Shown: positions 31,722 to 39,239 of the stretch, piece by piece
How positions within the stretch are numbered: the first letter of the stretch is position 1
Layout of the letters: every line of letters starts with the position of its first letter
NCBI RefSeq assembly: GCF_014651055.1
Contig: NZ_BMWD01000023.1
Span: 1 to 64,000 of the forward strand
Length of the DNA stretch: 64,000 bases
Origin: Streptomyces fructofermentans
GTDB lineage: Bacteria; Actinomycetota; Actinomycetes; Streptomycetales; Streptomycetaceae
Reading direction: 5' to 3'
Position numbers and translations under genes: made by a program
Notes under the pieces: model-generated
Database searches by the model: none
Told to the model about the DNA's origin: nothing
What the model saw: the letters and a program-made list of their open reading frames with translations, nothing else

Positions 31722-32183
31722 ATGATGCGCATACGAACCGCGTGCACGGGCCTGATGCTCGGCACGGCACTGGCCGTCGCCACCTCCGTGGTGCCCGCCC
31801 AGGCAGCCGCGCCGTCCCGCACCGCCGCCGGCTGCGAGACCCTGCACGCCACCGTCGCCAACTCCCAGGGGTTGAGCGGCGGCACCGTGCAGGCGACGGT
31901 CTGCATCCACTCGGGCGGCACCGCCGACCTGAACACCTCGTACTACAACTACGTCCAGGACCATCAGGCCGACGGCGTCGCAGCCCGCGCCTACATCCGC
32001 GACAGCCGGTACCTGTACGGGCCGCTCGCCATGGACGACACCGCCACCTCCGGCGGGCAGGACCTGGGCCACTGGGACTCCACGGAGGTCGGCAACACCT
32101 CCGTGCGCGTCTACGTCTGCCTCGGCAAGAAATTCCCCGGCGAATCCGGAGCGCGCTGCGCCTCCGACGTCACGTACGCCTAG
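31722..32183 (+). CDS. Secreted protein of unknown function
   Basis: 153 residues. The signal peptide MMRIRTACTGLMLGTALAVA... ends near AQA (about residue 28). The mature part has four cysteines (in AAGCETL, ATVCIHSG, YVCLGKK, ARCASDV), so one or two disulphides are likely, and it is rich in T, S, Y and G, suggesting a beta fold. I do not recognise the family. A fragment covering the ATVCIHSGG region is repeated at 34601-34648. It lies 150 bp before another small secreted protein gene. Confidence 0.65.
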   Translation: MMRIRTACTGLMLGTALAVATSVVPAQAAAPSRTAAGCETLHATVANSQGLSGGTVQATVCIHSGGTADLNTSYYNYVQDHQADGVAARAYIRDSRYLYGPLAMDDTATSGGQDLGHWDSTEVGNTSVRVYVCLGKKFPGESGARCASDVTYA

Positions 32184-32334
32184 CGCACCGACCGCACACC
32201 GCACGCGCACCGAAACCGGAAGTCGGCAGTCGGCGCGCCCGCGACGGCCACCCCCGGCACGCCACGGCCGACAGGACCCCGCACACCGCATCCGGCCCGC
32301 CCGGGCCACCTACCACTCCATGGAGGAACCCATC

Positions 32335-32736
32335 ATGCAGATACGCAAGCACCTCGCCCACAGCACCCTCGCAGCGACCCTGCTGCTCGCCGGGGCCATG
32401 ACCCTCGCCCCGACCGCCCAGGCCGGCGAGCAGGGGGCCGCCTCCTGCTACGGAAGCGCCCACAGTTACTCCAAGTACGACGGCGCTGCGGACCTCCCGG
32501 CAGGCCGGCTGTTCGTGACGTCGGGCAACTGCGCAGACATCAACATCATGCCCAGGACCAACCGGTACATCATGGTCTGCTTCGAGACGGCGTCCGGCGG
32601 CAGCTACTGCCCCTCCGACTACACCCTCGCCCGGGCCGGCGAGTGGAACGTGATCGAGTACGACGTCCCCGACAACACGCAGTTCTACTTCCACTTCCGC
32701 TCCGCGGCGCTGTCCAACGGGAGTTGGGCCGCCTGA
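32335..32736 (+). CDS. Small secreted cysteine-containing protein
   Basis: 133 residues. The signal peptide (about 1-30) is MQIRKHLAHSTLAATLLLAGAM..., ending AQA. The mature domain of about 100 residues has cysteines in ASCYGS, GNCADI, MVCFET and SYCPSD and looks beta-rich (GRLFVTSGNCADINIM, RYIMVCFETASGG, NVIEYDVPDNTQFYFHFRS). The ATG at 32335 was chosen: GGAGG at 32322-32326 lies 8 nt upstream. Unknown function. It could be a small exported adhesin, inhibitor or effector, but nothing identifies it. Confidence 0.65.
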   Translation: MQIRKHLAHSTLAATLLLAGAMTLAPTAQAGEQGAASCYGSAHSYSKYDGAADLPAGRLFVTSGNCADINIMPRTNRYIMVCFETASGGSYCPSDYTLARAGEWNVIEYDVPDNTQFYFHFRSAALSNGSWAA

Positions 32737-32805
32737 CCCGCACCGGGGTGCACTGGGCAGCATGGCGGGATTCCGTGTTGTTCAACATGTGACCACCCCA
32801 GCAGG

Positions 32806-33768
32806 ATGGCGGGCGTGGGGAACCTGGGGGAGCTGTCTCCGTACGCGGCACGTGACGCGGCCGGTTTCATCGCGTCGATGAACGAGCTCAAGCAGCGCTC
32901 GGGGATGACGTTCCGCGAACTGGAGGAGCAGGCCGCGCGCAACGGCGACGTACTCGCGCGCAGCACCCTGGCCGATGTCCTCAGGCGCCCCAATCTGCCG
33001 CGGCCGGACGTCCTGGCCGTCTTCGTGCGCGCCTGCGGAGACGGCCGGCGGGTCGGTGACTGGCTGGACGCCCGAGAGCGGATCACCGAAGCGGGACCGG
33101 AGCCGCTCCCACCCGCACCCGCGACCGCTCCCGCACCCGCGACCGCTCCCGCACCCGCGGTCGCGGACGTACGGGCGGAGGCGGGCGACGTGAAACCCAC
33201 ACCCCTACGCCAACAACCCCGGCGGTTAATCCTGTTCGCGCTCGCCTTCGTGCTCGCGGCCGGGCTGCTCGCCGGCGGACTGTGGGCCTTCCTGCCCGAC
33301 GAGTCCGGCGATCCGAGCACGCCCACCGATGGATGGGTCACCATCAGCCCCGCCCGCGACGGCGACCTGTGCCTGACGGACGGACGGGACCGGGCCGGGG
33401 CCTACGACAGCGCGGTGGCCGTGCAACTGCCCTGCGCCCAGGCCCCCGTACCGCGCACCTACCTCGAACCGGCCGGTGAGGGCCTGTACCGCGTCCAGTG
33501 GCACCACCCCCAGCAGGGCAAGGGATGCCTGACCGTCATGCGCGCCGGCCCCGTCAAAGGCATGATCGAGCCACGCGACGACTGCACCGGCGCGACCCGG
33601 TTCCGACTGGAGCCCGCCCCGGACGACGCGGCCGGCTTCCGGCTCCGGCCCGCGCACAGCGGCCAGTGCGTCGGCACGGCGGCCCGCATCCCCGCCGAGG
33701 GAGCCGAGGCCGTCCAGGAACCCTGCGCGGACACCCCCGACCAGTACTTCGTCATCCGCACGGACTGA
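32806..33768 (+). CDS. XRE-type HTH, TM helix and ricin-like domain protein
   Basis: 320 residues. A cytoplasmic HTH-like domain (about 14-95) has FIASMNELKQRSGMTFRELEEQAARNGDVLARSTLADVLRR, common to a family of streptomycete membrane regulators. A Pro/Ala linker and one TM helix (about 141-163) follow, then an extracellular ricin/beta-trefoil-like domain with GDLCLTDGRDR, KGCLTVMRAG and SGQCVGTAAR blocks. It could link an external signal such as a carbohydrate or wall fragment to DNA binding or a partner. Leu141 is encoded by TTA (33226-33228), so translation should depend on the bldA tRNA. Short copies of its 3' end recur at about 34718-34795. Confidence 0.7.
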   Translation: MAGVGNLGELSPYAARDAAGFIASMNELKQRSGMTFRELEEQAARNGDVLARSTLADVLRRPNLPRPDVLAVFVRACGDGRRVGDWLDARERITEAGPEPLPPAPATAPAPATAPAPAVADVRAEAGDVKPTPLRQQPRRLILFALAFVLAAGLLAGGLWAFLPDESGDPSTPTDGWVTISPARDGDLCLTDGRDRAGAYDSAVAVQLPCAQAPVPRTYLEPAGEGLYRVQWHHPQQGKGCLTVMRAGPVKGMIEPRDDCTGATRFRLEPAPDDAAGFRLRPAHSGQCVGTAARIPAEGAEAVQEPCADTPDQYFVIRTD

Positions 33769-33968
33769 GCCGCCCAACCCGCCCCGGGACCCGACCGCCT
33801 GCCATCGAGACGGCCCCCGCAGCGACGCCAACTACCGCCCGCTTGCGGCCCGTTGATGCGCAGGTCCTGCGGCGGCCACCTGGCTATTGCCTGCCAGGAG
33901 ACCGGCCCTCGCTCTACAATCCGATGCCGGGGCAGGACACCCAACTCTCTTACGAGGAAGGCGAATTG

Positions 33969-34529
33969 GTGGTCGACGGCAGTGCCGCAGCCGCGGCGGG
34001 CACGGGTGGGGGAGACGGCCCGCAACTGTTCGCGCTCCGTGTCGAGGTGGAGAAGATCATCACCGAGGCGCAGATCGGCGCGCGCCGGGCACAGCGCCGA
34101 GCCAAGCTCTGGCACGCCGTGTACCTCAGTCTCGGATTCCCCGCCGCAGTCCTGGCCGGCATCTCCGGCGCCGCAGGGCTGGCCTCCGAGGGGGCCCGTG
34201 TGCCCGCCGCCGTCCTCGCCCTGCTGTCGGCGGGCTTCGCGGCCGGATCGACCTTCCTGCGCTCCGACGCCCGCCACATGACCAACCTCCGCCGCCGCTA
34301 TGCCTGGCAGAGCCTGGAGACCCGCGCCCGCCTCGCCCTCGCCTACGACGCCTACGAGGGCCCCGTACAACTGCACGCGGCCCTCGTCGGACTGCACGAG
34401 CTGCGCGCCGCGGTGCCCTCGAGCGCGCTGGTCTTCGCGGAGCAGCAGGGGCCCCACCAACTGCCCGCCACGGGAGCCACGTCGGCGGTCATCCAGCTGA
34501 CGACGCCCCCTCCGGGGCCCGAGGCCTGA
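33969..34529 (+). CDS. SLATT-type two-TM protein (DUF4231-like)
   Basis: 186 residues. A linker rich in Gly/Ala (about 1-25) leads to a helical segment (FALRVEVEKIITEAQIGARRAQRRAKLWHAVYL), two TM helices near 55-75 and 82-100, and a long C-terminal helix with RRYAWQSLETRARLALAYD. This is the SLATT/DUF4231 pattern, found in 2TM proteins predicted to be effectors of nucleotide-sensing or SMODS/SLOG-type defence systems. The GTG at 33969 was chosen: AGGAAGG 7 nt upstream beats the ATG at 33924. The 3' end is duplicated in pieces at 35510-35711 and internal parts at 39368-39450. Confidence 0.6.
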   Translation: MVDGSAAAAAGTGGGDGPQLFALRVEVEKIITEAQIGARRAQRRAKLWHAVYLSLGFPAAVLAGISGAAGLASEGARVPAAVLALLSAGFAAGSTFLRSDARHMTNLRRRYAWQSLETRARLALAYDAYEGPVQLHAALVGLHELRAAVPSSALVFAEQQGPHQLPATGATSAVIQLTTPPPGPEA

Positions 34530-34600
34530 AGCGTCGGGACGACGCCCGCCCGGCCCCGTCCCGGCGCACGGTGCGGCGGCCTGGGCGAACCCGCAGGTCC

Positions 34601-34648
34601 GAGCGGCGGCACCGTGCAGGCGACGGTCTGCATCTGCTCGGGCGGCAC
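34601..34648 (+). pseudogene. Displaced fragment of the secreted-protein gene
   Basis: 48 bp (GAGCGGCGGCACCGTGCAGG... to GCGGCAC) matching 31874-31921 with only a few differences. It lies just after the SLATT gene. Confidence 0.7.
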
Positions 34649-34698
34649 GAGATGCTTTTGGCCACGGACAATGTCGTCGGCATCGACCCGAGCCTGAC

Positions 34699-34956
34699 CT
34701 ACTTCGCGATTCTCTCGGACGTCATCCGCACGGACTGAGCCGCCGAACCCGCCACGGGGTACGGCCGCCTGTCATCGAGGCGCCCCGCGGTGACGCCGGC
34801 TGCCGCGCTCCTCGGCGCGGTTGCTTCGGGGCGGGCGGTGGCGGGGCGCCTGCCGCGTCGGTCGGCGAGGAGAGCGAGGGCGACACCTGCACCGACCCAG
34901 ATGGTGAGGGTGAGGGCGGGGAGTCCGGCGCCTGAACTGTCGTCACTCGGCGGCAT
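34699..34956 (-). CDS. Possible small membrane protein overlapping the antitoxin-like gene
   Basis: 85 residues from an ATG at 34956: a short polar start, one hydrophobic helix (GLPALTLTIWVGAGVALALLAD, about 11-32), then an Arg/Ala-rich tail. Codon use in the first 55 codons is coding-like. It overlaps the upstream gene by 14 bp. Its 3' third runs through the displaced copy of the XRE-ricin end, so the C-terminus may be a recent fusion or the gene may be broken. Confidence 0.4.
   Translation of the reverse strand: MPPSDDSSGAGLPALTLTIWVGAGVALALLADRRGRRPATARPEATAPRSAAAGVTAGRLDDRRPYPVAGSAAQSVRMTSERIAK
34718..34795 (+). pseudogene. Displaced copy of the XRE-ricin gene 3' end
   Basis: CGTCATCCGCACGGACTGAG and the following downstream sequence match the end of the XRE-ricin gene (33748 onwards), including the stop and about 55 bp beyond, at about 80 per cent identity. 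Confidence 0.7.
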
Positions 34957-35230
34957 TCCCGCGCCGGTCGCCGCGGGATGCGATGTAGGCGTCGTGATTC
35001 TCTGCGTAGTCGGCGGGGGTGTCGATGCTGCCGGCGAGAGCCAGGAAGCTGGCCGGGAGCAGGGCACCCTCGTCGTCGTCCACCTCGTCAGTTTGCTCTT
35101 CCGCTCGCGGCGGGAGGACGTCGGCGAACTCTTCGTCCTGGCTGATGATCAGGCGAAGGCGGCGGGCCTGCCGAGGACTGAGGTGTTCCACCGCGTACCG
35201 CAGGTCCTCGTAGTCGCGTGCTGCCGTCAT
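34943..35230 (-). CDS. Hypothetical protein resembling actinobacterial antitoxins
   Basis: 95 residues. The opening YEDLRYAVEHLSPRQARRLRLIISQDEE and the closing ALAGSIDTPADYAENHDAYI resemble the layout of small acidic antitoxin-like proteins paired with PIN toxins in streptomycetes: an N-terminal helical pair, an acidic middle (EEQTDEVDDDEG), then a short toxin-binding helix. No PIN or other toxin gene is adjacent, so it may be an orphan or unrelated. The start ATG at 35230 is the first good one. Resemblance is from memory, not a search. Confidence 0.5.
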   Translation of the reverse strand: MTAARDYEDLRYAVEHLSPRQARRLRLIISQDEEFADVLPPRAEEQTDEVDDDEGALLPASFLALAGSIDTPADYAENHDAYIASRGDRRGNAAE

Positions 35231-35509
35231 GGCTCAAGTCTGGCACGCGGGCCCCTTCGGCGTCCTGGGGCAGCGACCTTCGCCTCCCCCCCCGCCTGCG
35301 TGGGAGGGGTCCCGCGTCGGTCGGGCAGCATCACCGGGCCCAGGTATGCGTGTCCCTGGCCAACGTGCCCGGTGTGCTCCCGTACCAGGTAGTTCGTGAT
35401 GGATCCGTGGTGCTTGCCCGGCTTCGGGGTTTGGCGCGCCGAACCGACCGTTGCTCCCGACGGCGGGACGTGCTCTCCCGCAGCCGATGGGCAGCCGCCC
35501 TCAAGCCCC

Positions 35510-35711
35510 ACGAGGAGACGTACAACTGCACGCGGCCCTCGTCGGACTGCACGAGCTGCGCGCCGCGGTGCCCTCGAGCGTGCTGGTCTTCGCGGAGCAG
35601 CAGAGGCTCCACCAACTGCCCGCCACGGGAGCCACGTCGGCGGTCATCCAGCTGACGAAGCCTCCTCCGGGGCACGAGGCTTGAAGCGTCGGGACGATGC
35701 CCGCCGGCCCG
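35510..35711 (+). pseudogene. Duplicated 3' fragment of the SLATT gene
   Basis: About 200 bp nearly identical (over 90 per cent by eye) to 34354-34557, covering the last ~57 codons of the SLATT gene, its stop and 30 bp beyond. It has no start or TM region, so it is a non-functional or cassette-like 3' copy. The sequence before it (35231-35509) does not match the SLATT gene. Confidence 0.75.
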
Positions 35712-35762
35712 CCCCCGGGTCCGTGAACCGGGCCCGGGGTGCGTTCATCCGGTGCTCGGCCG

Positions 35763-36482
35763 TCAGGGGGAGGGCACCAGCTGTTCCTCGGCGGTGCGGG
35801 TGCCGGCCGGGCGGAAGTCCCTGTTCGTGACGCAGCCCAGGTTCTCGTAGATGTTCACGTTCGTCTGCGGGTCCTGGCCAGCCCAGTGGTACTGGCACGC
35901 ACCCTGGATGTACCGGCCCTGTACCCCGCCGGGGAAGTCGATCTCCTTGTTCCACAGGTACTGCGACTGGATGCCGGTCATCCGCGCGGTGGCGTTCACG
36001 TCGATCCCGCCCGGGGCCTGGATCGCGTACACCCAGCCGTCCTTGCCGCCGCCGGTGGCGAAGCCCTGCGCCACCCAGCGGTCGCATGTCGTGCTCACGT
36101 GCGCGGAGTTCTGCCCGCCGCCACCGATGATCCACTTCGACAGCGGGGTGAGGTCCGTGCCCAGCGGCGTGAAACCGCTGCGGAAGATCGCCTGGGGGTC
36201 CGGCCGGGTGTCGCCCCGCCACAGCGTGTTCACGTCGTGGCGCCAGTACCAGCCCTCGCGTACCGACGCCAGGTCGACCTGCCGCCGCAGGGAGCGGTCC
36301 GTCGTCGTCTGCGCCCACTCCGACGACCGGTAGCCCCCGGTCGGGCCGCACGGGCCGGTGTCACGGATCTGCTCCGGGGTCCCGGGGAACGGGTCCGTCG
36401 CAGCACTCGCGGACGAGGCGAACGTCAGCGAAGTGACGACAAGAGATGCGGCGGAAGCGATCCGCAGCGCGGTCTTGAACAT
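35763..36482 (-). CDS. Secreted Scabin-like mono-ADP-ribosyltransferase
   Basis: 239 residues with a signal peptide (about 1-28, ASSASAATD). The mature domain shows the NAD-binding ART pattern of the pierisin/Scabin/ScARP group: Arg89 in LWRGDTR, the S-T-T block at 130-132 in HVSTTCD, and Glu180 in the motif WNKEIDFPGG, with GWVYAIQAPGGIDVNA between. Relatives ADP-ribosylate guanine bases in DNA or nucleosides. In this protein the residue two before the catalytic Glu is Asn178, where I recall Gln in DNA-targeting members. Cysteines at 45, 133, 196 and 217 could form disulphides. It should be exported and act on another cell or on free nucleosides. No immunity gene is evident beside it. Confidence 0.8.
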   Translation of the reverse strand: MFKTALRIASAASLVVTSLTFASSASAATDPFPGTPEQIRDTGPCGPTGGYRSSEWAQTTTDRSLRRQVDLASVREGWYWRHDVNTLWRGDTRPDPQAIFRSGFTPLGTDLTPLSKWIIGGGGQNSAHVSTTCDRWVAQGFATGGGKDGWVYAIQAPGGIDVNATARMTGIQSQYLWNKEIDFPGGVQGRYIQGACQYHWAGQDPQTNVNIYENLGCVTNRDFRPAGTRTAEEQLVPSP

Positions 36483-36819
36483 GGTCGGGCCAGCCCCTCG
36501 ATCGACACATTCGGCCCAGGTTCCGTAGCCCGAACCCGCCCGGGGGCCACACGGCCGGCGCCCCGGTCACCCGCCGGCACCACCCCCTTCACCCGCACGG
36601 CCTGCCCCGTCGACGCGCCCAGACGGCGGGTGGGGCCGGCCCCGGACCGGCTGGTCGTGCCCGCCTGTCGACCCGGTGCCGGCCGCTCGATGAGCCTCCG
36701 GAGCTCATCCGGGACGATCCACGGTCGCGACCGGGGGTTCCCAACGCTCCGCGCCGCAGACTTCGCGCGGGCGGCGTGGCCACGAGCAATGCGGGCACAG
36801 GGACTGCGGAGGCGAACCT
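36483..36819. other. Divergent intergenic region, 337 bp
   Basis: It separates the ADP-ribosyltransferase gene from the small TM-protein gene. No further gene or repeat is visible. Confidence 0.4.
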
Positions 36820-37050
36820 GTGACCCGAACACCCGCACGGCACGACGTACCGGCATGGACGCGTCCAGGAGCCCGCTGGGTCTCCTGGATGTGCTGGGCT
36901 CTGCTGTGCCTCAGCGTGGCGCTGCTGGTAGGACGAATTGCGACAGGGGCCCCGGGCCAAGCCGTCTACCCGGCCGTCATGGCCGCCGTCTTCGCCGGAC
37001 TGCTGATCGCCAACCGGACCAACCGACGACGGCGAACCAGCCGGCACTGA
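36820..37050 (+). CDS. Small membrane protein
   Basis: 76 residues from a GTG at 36820, with GGAGG 8 nt upstream. Two hydrophobic stretches lie near 21-42 (WVSWMCWALLCLSVALLVG) and 45-65 (GQAVYPAVMAAVFAGLLIAN), flanked by Arg-rich ends. Unknown family. Its last ~28 codons are duplicated, with a 12-bp deletion, at about 39240-39321. Confidence 0.55.
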   Translation: MTRTPARHDVPAWTRPGARWVSWMCWALLCLSVALLVGRIATGAPGQAVYPAVMAAVFAGLLIANRTNRRRRTSRH

Positions 37051-37146
37051 CCCGCCCGGCCGGCACCCACCGATCGGGTGCCAGTACCTCCCGTGCCGGG
37101 ACCGCCGGACAAGGAGGCGGCCCGCAGCGAGCCGTGGCAAGTGGAG

Positions 37147-37222
37147 TGGCGACGAGGGCAGGATTCGAACCTACGTCCACCCGGGATCAGAGCCGGGCGC
37201 TCCTCCGCAGAGCTTCCTCGTC
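37147..37222 (-). tRNA. tRNA-like gene with an 8-nt anticodon loop
   Basis: 76 nt with encoded CCA. The acceptor GACGAGG/CCTCGTC is a perfect 7 bp; the D-stem GCTC/GAGC has a 7-nt loop; the anticodon stem CCCGG/CCGGG is perfect around the 8-nt loop CTCTGATC; the variable loop is TGGAC; the T-arm is GTAGG-TTCGAAT-CCTGC; the discriminator is G. If forced to a 7-nt loop the anticodon is CTG (Gln) but a C-C mismatch appears in the stem. The usual U8 and A14 are replaced by A8 and U14. It may be a recoding tRNA, a decayed tRNA or an attachment-site copy. Confidence 0.65.
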
Positions 37223-37290
37223 GCCACGTCGATCATGGCCGGGGCTGCCGTTTTGGGCAACCGATTTCCCCAAGGCCCTGTGGCAGGCAG

Positions 37291-38664
37291 TCACAGCCAC
37301 TCGCTCGCCGCTGCGCGCTTGCCGTTGCCGGAGAACACTCCTGCCGACCGCAGGGCACTGGCCATGAGAGGGTCCGCAACGGCAACACCGTGTACGAGCT
37401 CGGGCGTCCGGCGGAAGGCGACAGCCTCAACCATCGGCCTGGGGGCGGTCCAGGCGCTGGCGACGGGATCCCTCCGATGCCGAGCGCAGACTGCCTCGAC
37501 CAGCGAGCGAGGACATTCCTCCTCGCCCCGGAGTACCTGCCAGGGCAACGGCAACTCTGCCCAGATGTAGGTGTCGGGGTGCAGGCCGCCGCCGCTCATG
37601 CGGTGCCAATACGCCACATCGGCAGCCATCAGGCGAGGGACCTTGCCCGGGCAGACCCGGTCCAGAATCTTCTCCTGGCCCAGTTCGGACAGAAGCGCGA
37701 ACCAGTGCGCGCGGGCCGTGTTCCACGCTTGCGCGGCTTGGTTCCACGTCGATGAGTCGTCGCCGCGACGCACGATCATGGTTTCGCGCTCCAGCGGATG
37801 CCGGTTCCAGGCGTCCTCCAACAGGTCCGCGACCTGGCGCAGGAAGCCGTTCCACCGGACCAGCAGTCGAGAGAGATCCTCGTCGGAGACTGCGGCCAGC
37901 ACCTCCGACGTGGGATGCACATGCGCGACCGCGGACCAGCAGGTCCGCTCGGGCTGCGCGCGCAGGCGCTGGAACAGTGCCTCGGCGACCTCGTCGTAGG
38001 CCTGGCGCTGGCGGCCGTTCGTGAAGACGCTGCGCATGTAGCCCCGCGCCGTGATGTACGCGATGAAGGCCGCCGTGTCCGGATCCGCGGCGAAGAGACC
38101 GTACGGCAGTACGTGCGCGAGTGCTCCCTTGCCGGTCATCGTCACCTCGCGACGGCGTTGCTCATGGATCAGCCGCGCCAGTTTGGCCTCCATGCGGCAC
38201 AGGAGACGGAAGCGCTTGTTGTACTGGCGCTTGGAGACCTCGCCGAGGCCGGCGTCAGTCCGCTCGGCCCGGTCGAGACGGTCAACGCCGAAGTCGTTCT
38301 GGCCGTACACGCGGCCTATCGACTCGCCTGCACGCCGGATCACTGCCTCGATCTGGTCCGGATCGTCTCCGGCGCCGCCCGGCAGCTCCGGCACATCCGT
38401 GAACAGGCCTGCCACACGTGCGAGTTGGCGCTGCGCGCCGACCGGCCGGGCGAACTCCTCCCGCATGGAGGTGTAGCCGTGCCAAAGGTTGCGCAGCGAG
38501 TGCTCAGCGGCCTTGGCGAGTGCTGCCTCAGTCGCCTCGTCGAGTTCGGTGCCCTGTGCCGCGTACAGATCCTGGATGAGTCGGGCCACATCCTCCGGGC
38601 GCTTGCGCAGTGTGAGCGATGCGTGCAGCTCCCGGAGGAGTTCATCGACGGTGGGCGACAGCAT
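37291..38664 (-). CDS. Large hypothetical protein of unknown family
   Basis: 457 residues from an ATG at 38664, with AAGGTGAGG upstream. Mostly helical, no signal peptide or TM helix. It contains SKRQYNKRFRLLCRMEAKLARLIHEQRRREV (a long basic helix near 150-180), a Tyr-rich segment AAFIAYITARGYMRSVFTNGRQRQAYDE, and two Trp-rich areas (STWNQAAQAWNTARAHWFALL and DTYIWAELPLPWQVL). Codon use is coding-like throughout. No known domain is recognised. It lies beside the odd tRNA in a mosaic region, so it could be cargo of an integrated element, for example a defence or structural protein (inference). Confidence 0.55.
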   Translation of the reverse strand: MLSPTVDELLRELHASLTLRKRPEDVARLIQDLYAAQGTELDEATEAALAKAAEHSLRNLWHGYTSMREEFARPVGAQRQLARVAGLFTDVPELPGGAGDDPDQIEAVIRRAGESIGRVYGQNDFGVDRLDRAERTDAGLGEVSKRQYNKRFRLLCRMEAKLARLIHEQRRREVTMTGKGALAHVLPYGLFAADPDTAAFIAYITARGYMRSVFTNGRQRQAYDEVAEALFQRLRAQPERTCWSAVAHVHPTSEVLAAVSDEDLSRLLVRWNGFLRQVADLLEDAWNRHPLERETMIVRRGDDSSTWNQAAQAWNTARAHWFALLSELGQEKILDRVCPGKVPRLMAADVAYWHRMSGGGLHPDTYIWAELPLPWQVLRGEEECPRSLVEAVCARHRRDPVASAWTAPRPMVEAVAFRRTPELVHGVAVADPLMASALRSAGVFSGNGKRAAASEWL

Positions 38665-38887
38665 GAGCCTCACCTTGTCATTCCTCGGCCAAGTGCCCAA
38701 CTGGATATCTGCGGGCCCCAGCCCCGGATCACCCCGCAGCGGTGCTGGTGGGATTGCCGTCACGCCGCCGGCCCGCGACAGGACGACCCGTGCAGCCAGA
38801 CCGAACCGCGGGCGCCCGGCGTCAGAGAGCCGCCATGATTGCCTGTGCAGGCACACCGGAAGGCGCTGACGGAGAGATCCTCGTCGT

Positions 38888-39022
38888 ATGAGCTCCTCCT
38901 GGTACCCGGACCAGGGTGTACGCCGCGCCGTCGTGGCGCTCGGGACCTTCGCGACGGCACTGTTCGCCGTCGGGCTGGTCACGGTACGAGAACTCACGCA
39001 AAACTTCGCAAGGGAGCCGTAA
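38888..39022 (+). CDS. Small single-TM protein (44 residues)
   Basis: ATG at 38888, coding MSSSWYPDQGVRRAVV..., one hydrophobic helix (VVALGTFATALFAVGLVTV, about 15-33) and a polar end. Its stop shares TAATG with the start of the next gene (39020-39024), so translation is coupled. Codon use is consistent with a real gene. Family not recognised. Confidence 0.5.
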   Translation: MSSSWYPDQGVRRAVVALGTFATALFAVGLVTVRELTQNFAREP

Positions 39023-39228
39023 TGGATGTGGTCGACAGAGGCGCGGAAGTAGATGTCTGCATGACCCGTGCCGAGTTCTTCCTGGTCGTATCGCTGATGA
39101 GTGAAGCCTTGGAAACCGGCGATGAACGAGACTTCGAGACTCGAGTCGGTGCGTCTATGACGGAAGTCAGGGAGCTGTTGCGCAGCCTTCCTGAACTTCC
39201 GCTCACCCCGCGCGGATGGAACGGGTAG
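39022..39228 (+). CDS. Small acidic hypothetical protein
   Basis: 68 residues: MDVVDRGAEVDVCMTRAEFF..., an acidic, mainly helical protein with no TM segment. AGGGAG lies 7 nt upstream of the ATG at 39022, and the start overlaps the previous stop (TAATG). It is a plausible soluble partner of the preceding TM peptide. Family not recognised. Confidence 0.5.
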   Translation: MDVVDRGAEVDVCMTRAEFFLVVSLMSEALETGDERDFETRVGASMTEVRELLRSLPELPLTPRGWNG

Positions 39229-39239
39229 GCAAATCCGCA

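Noticed and set aside
35227..35511. A 94-codon minus-strand frame with the segment HHGSITNYLVREHTGHVG
   Set aside because: Partly protein-like but without a Shine-Dalgarno, and lying between fragment copies; could be a remnant, too weak to call.
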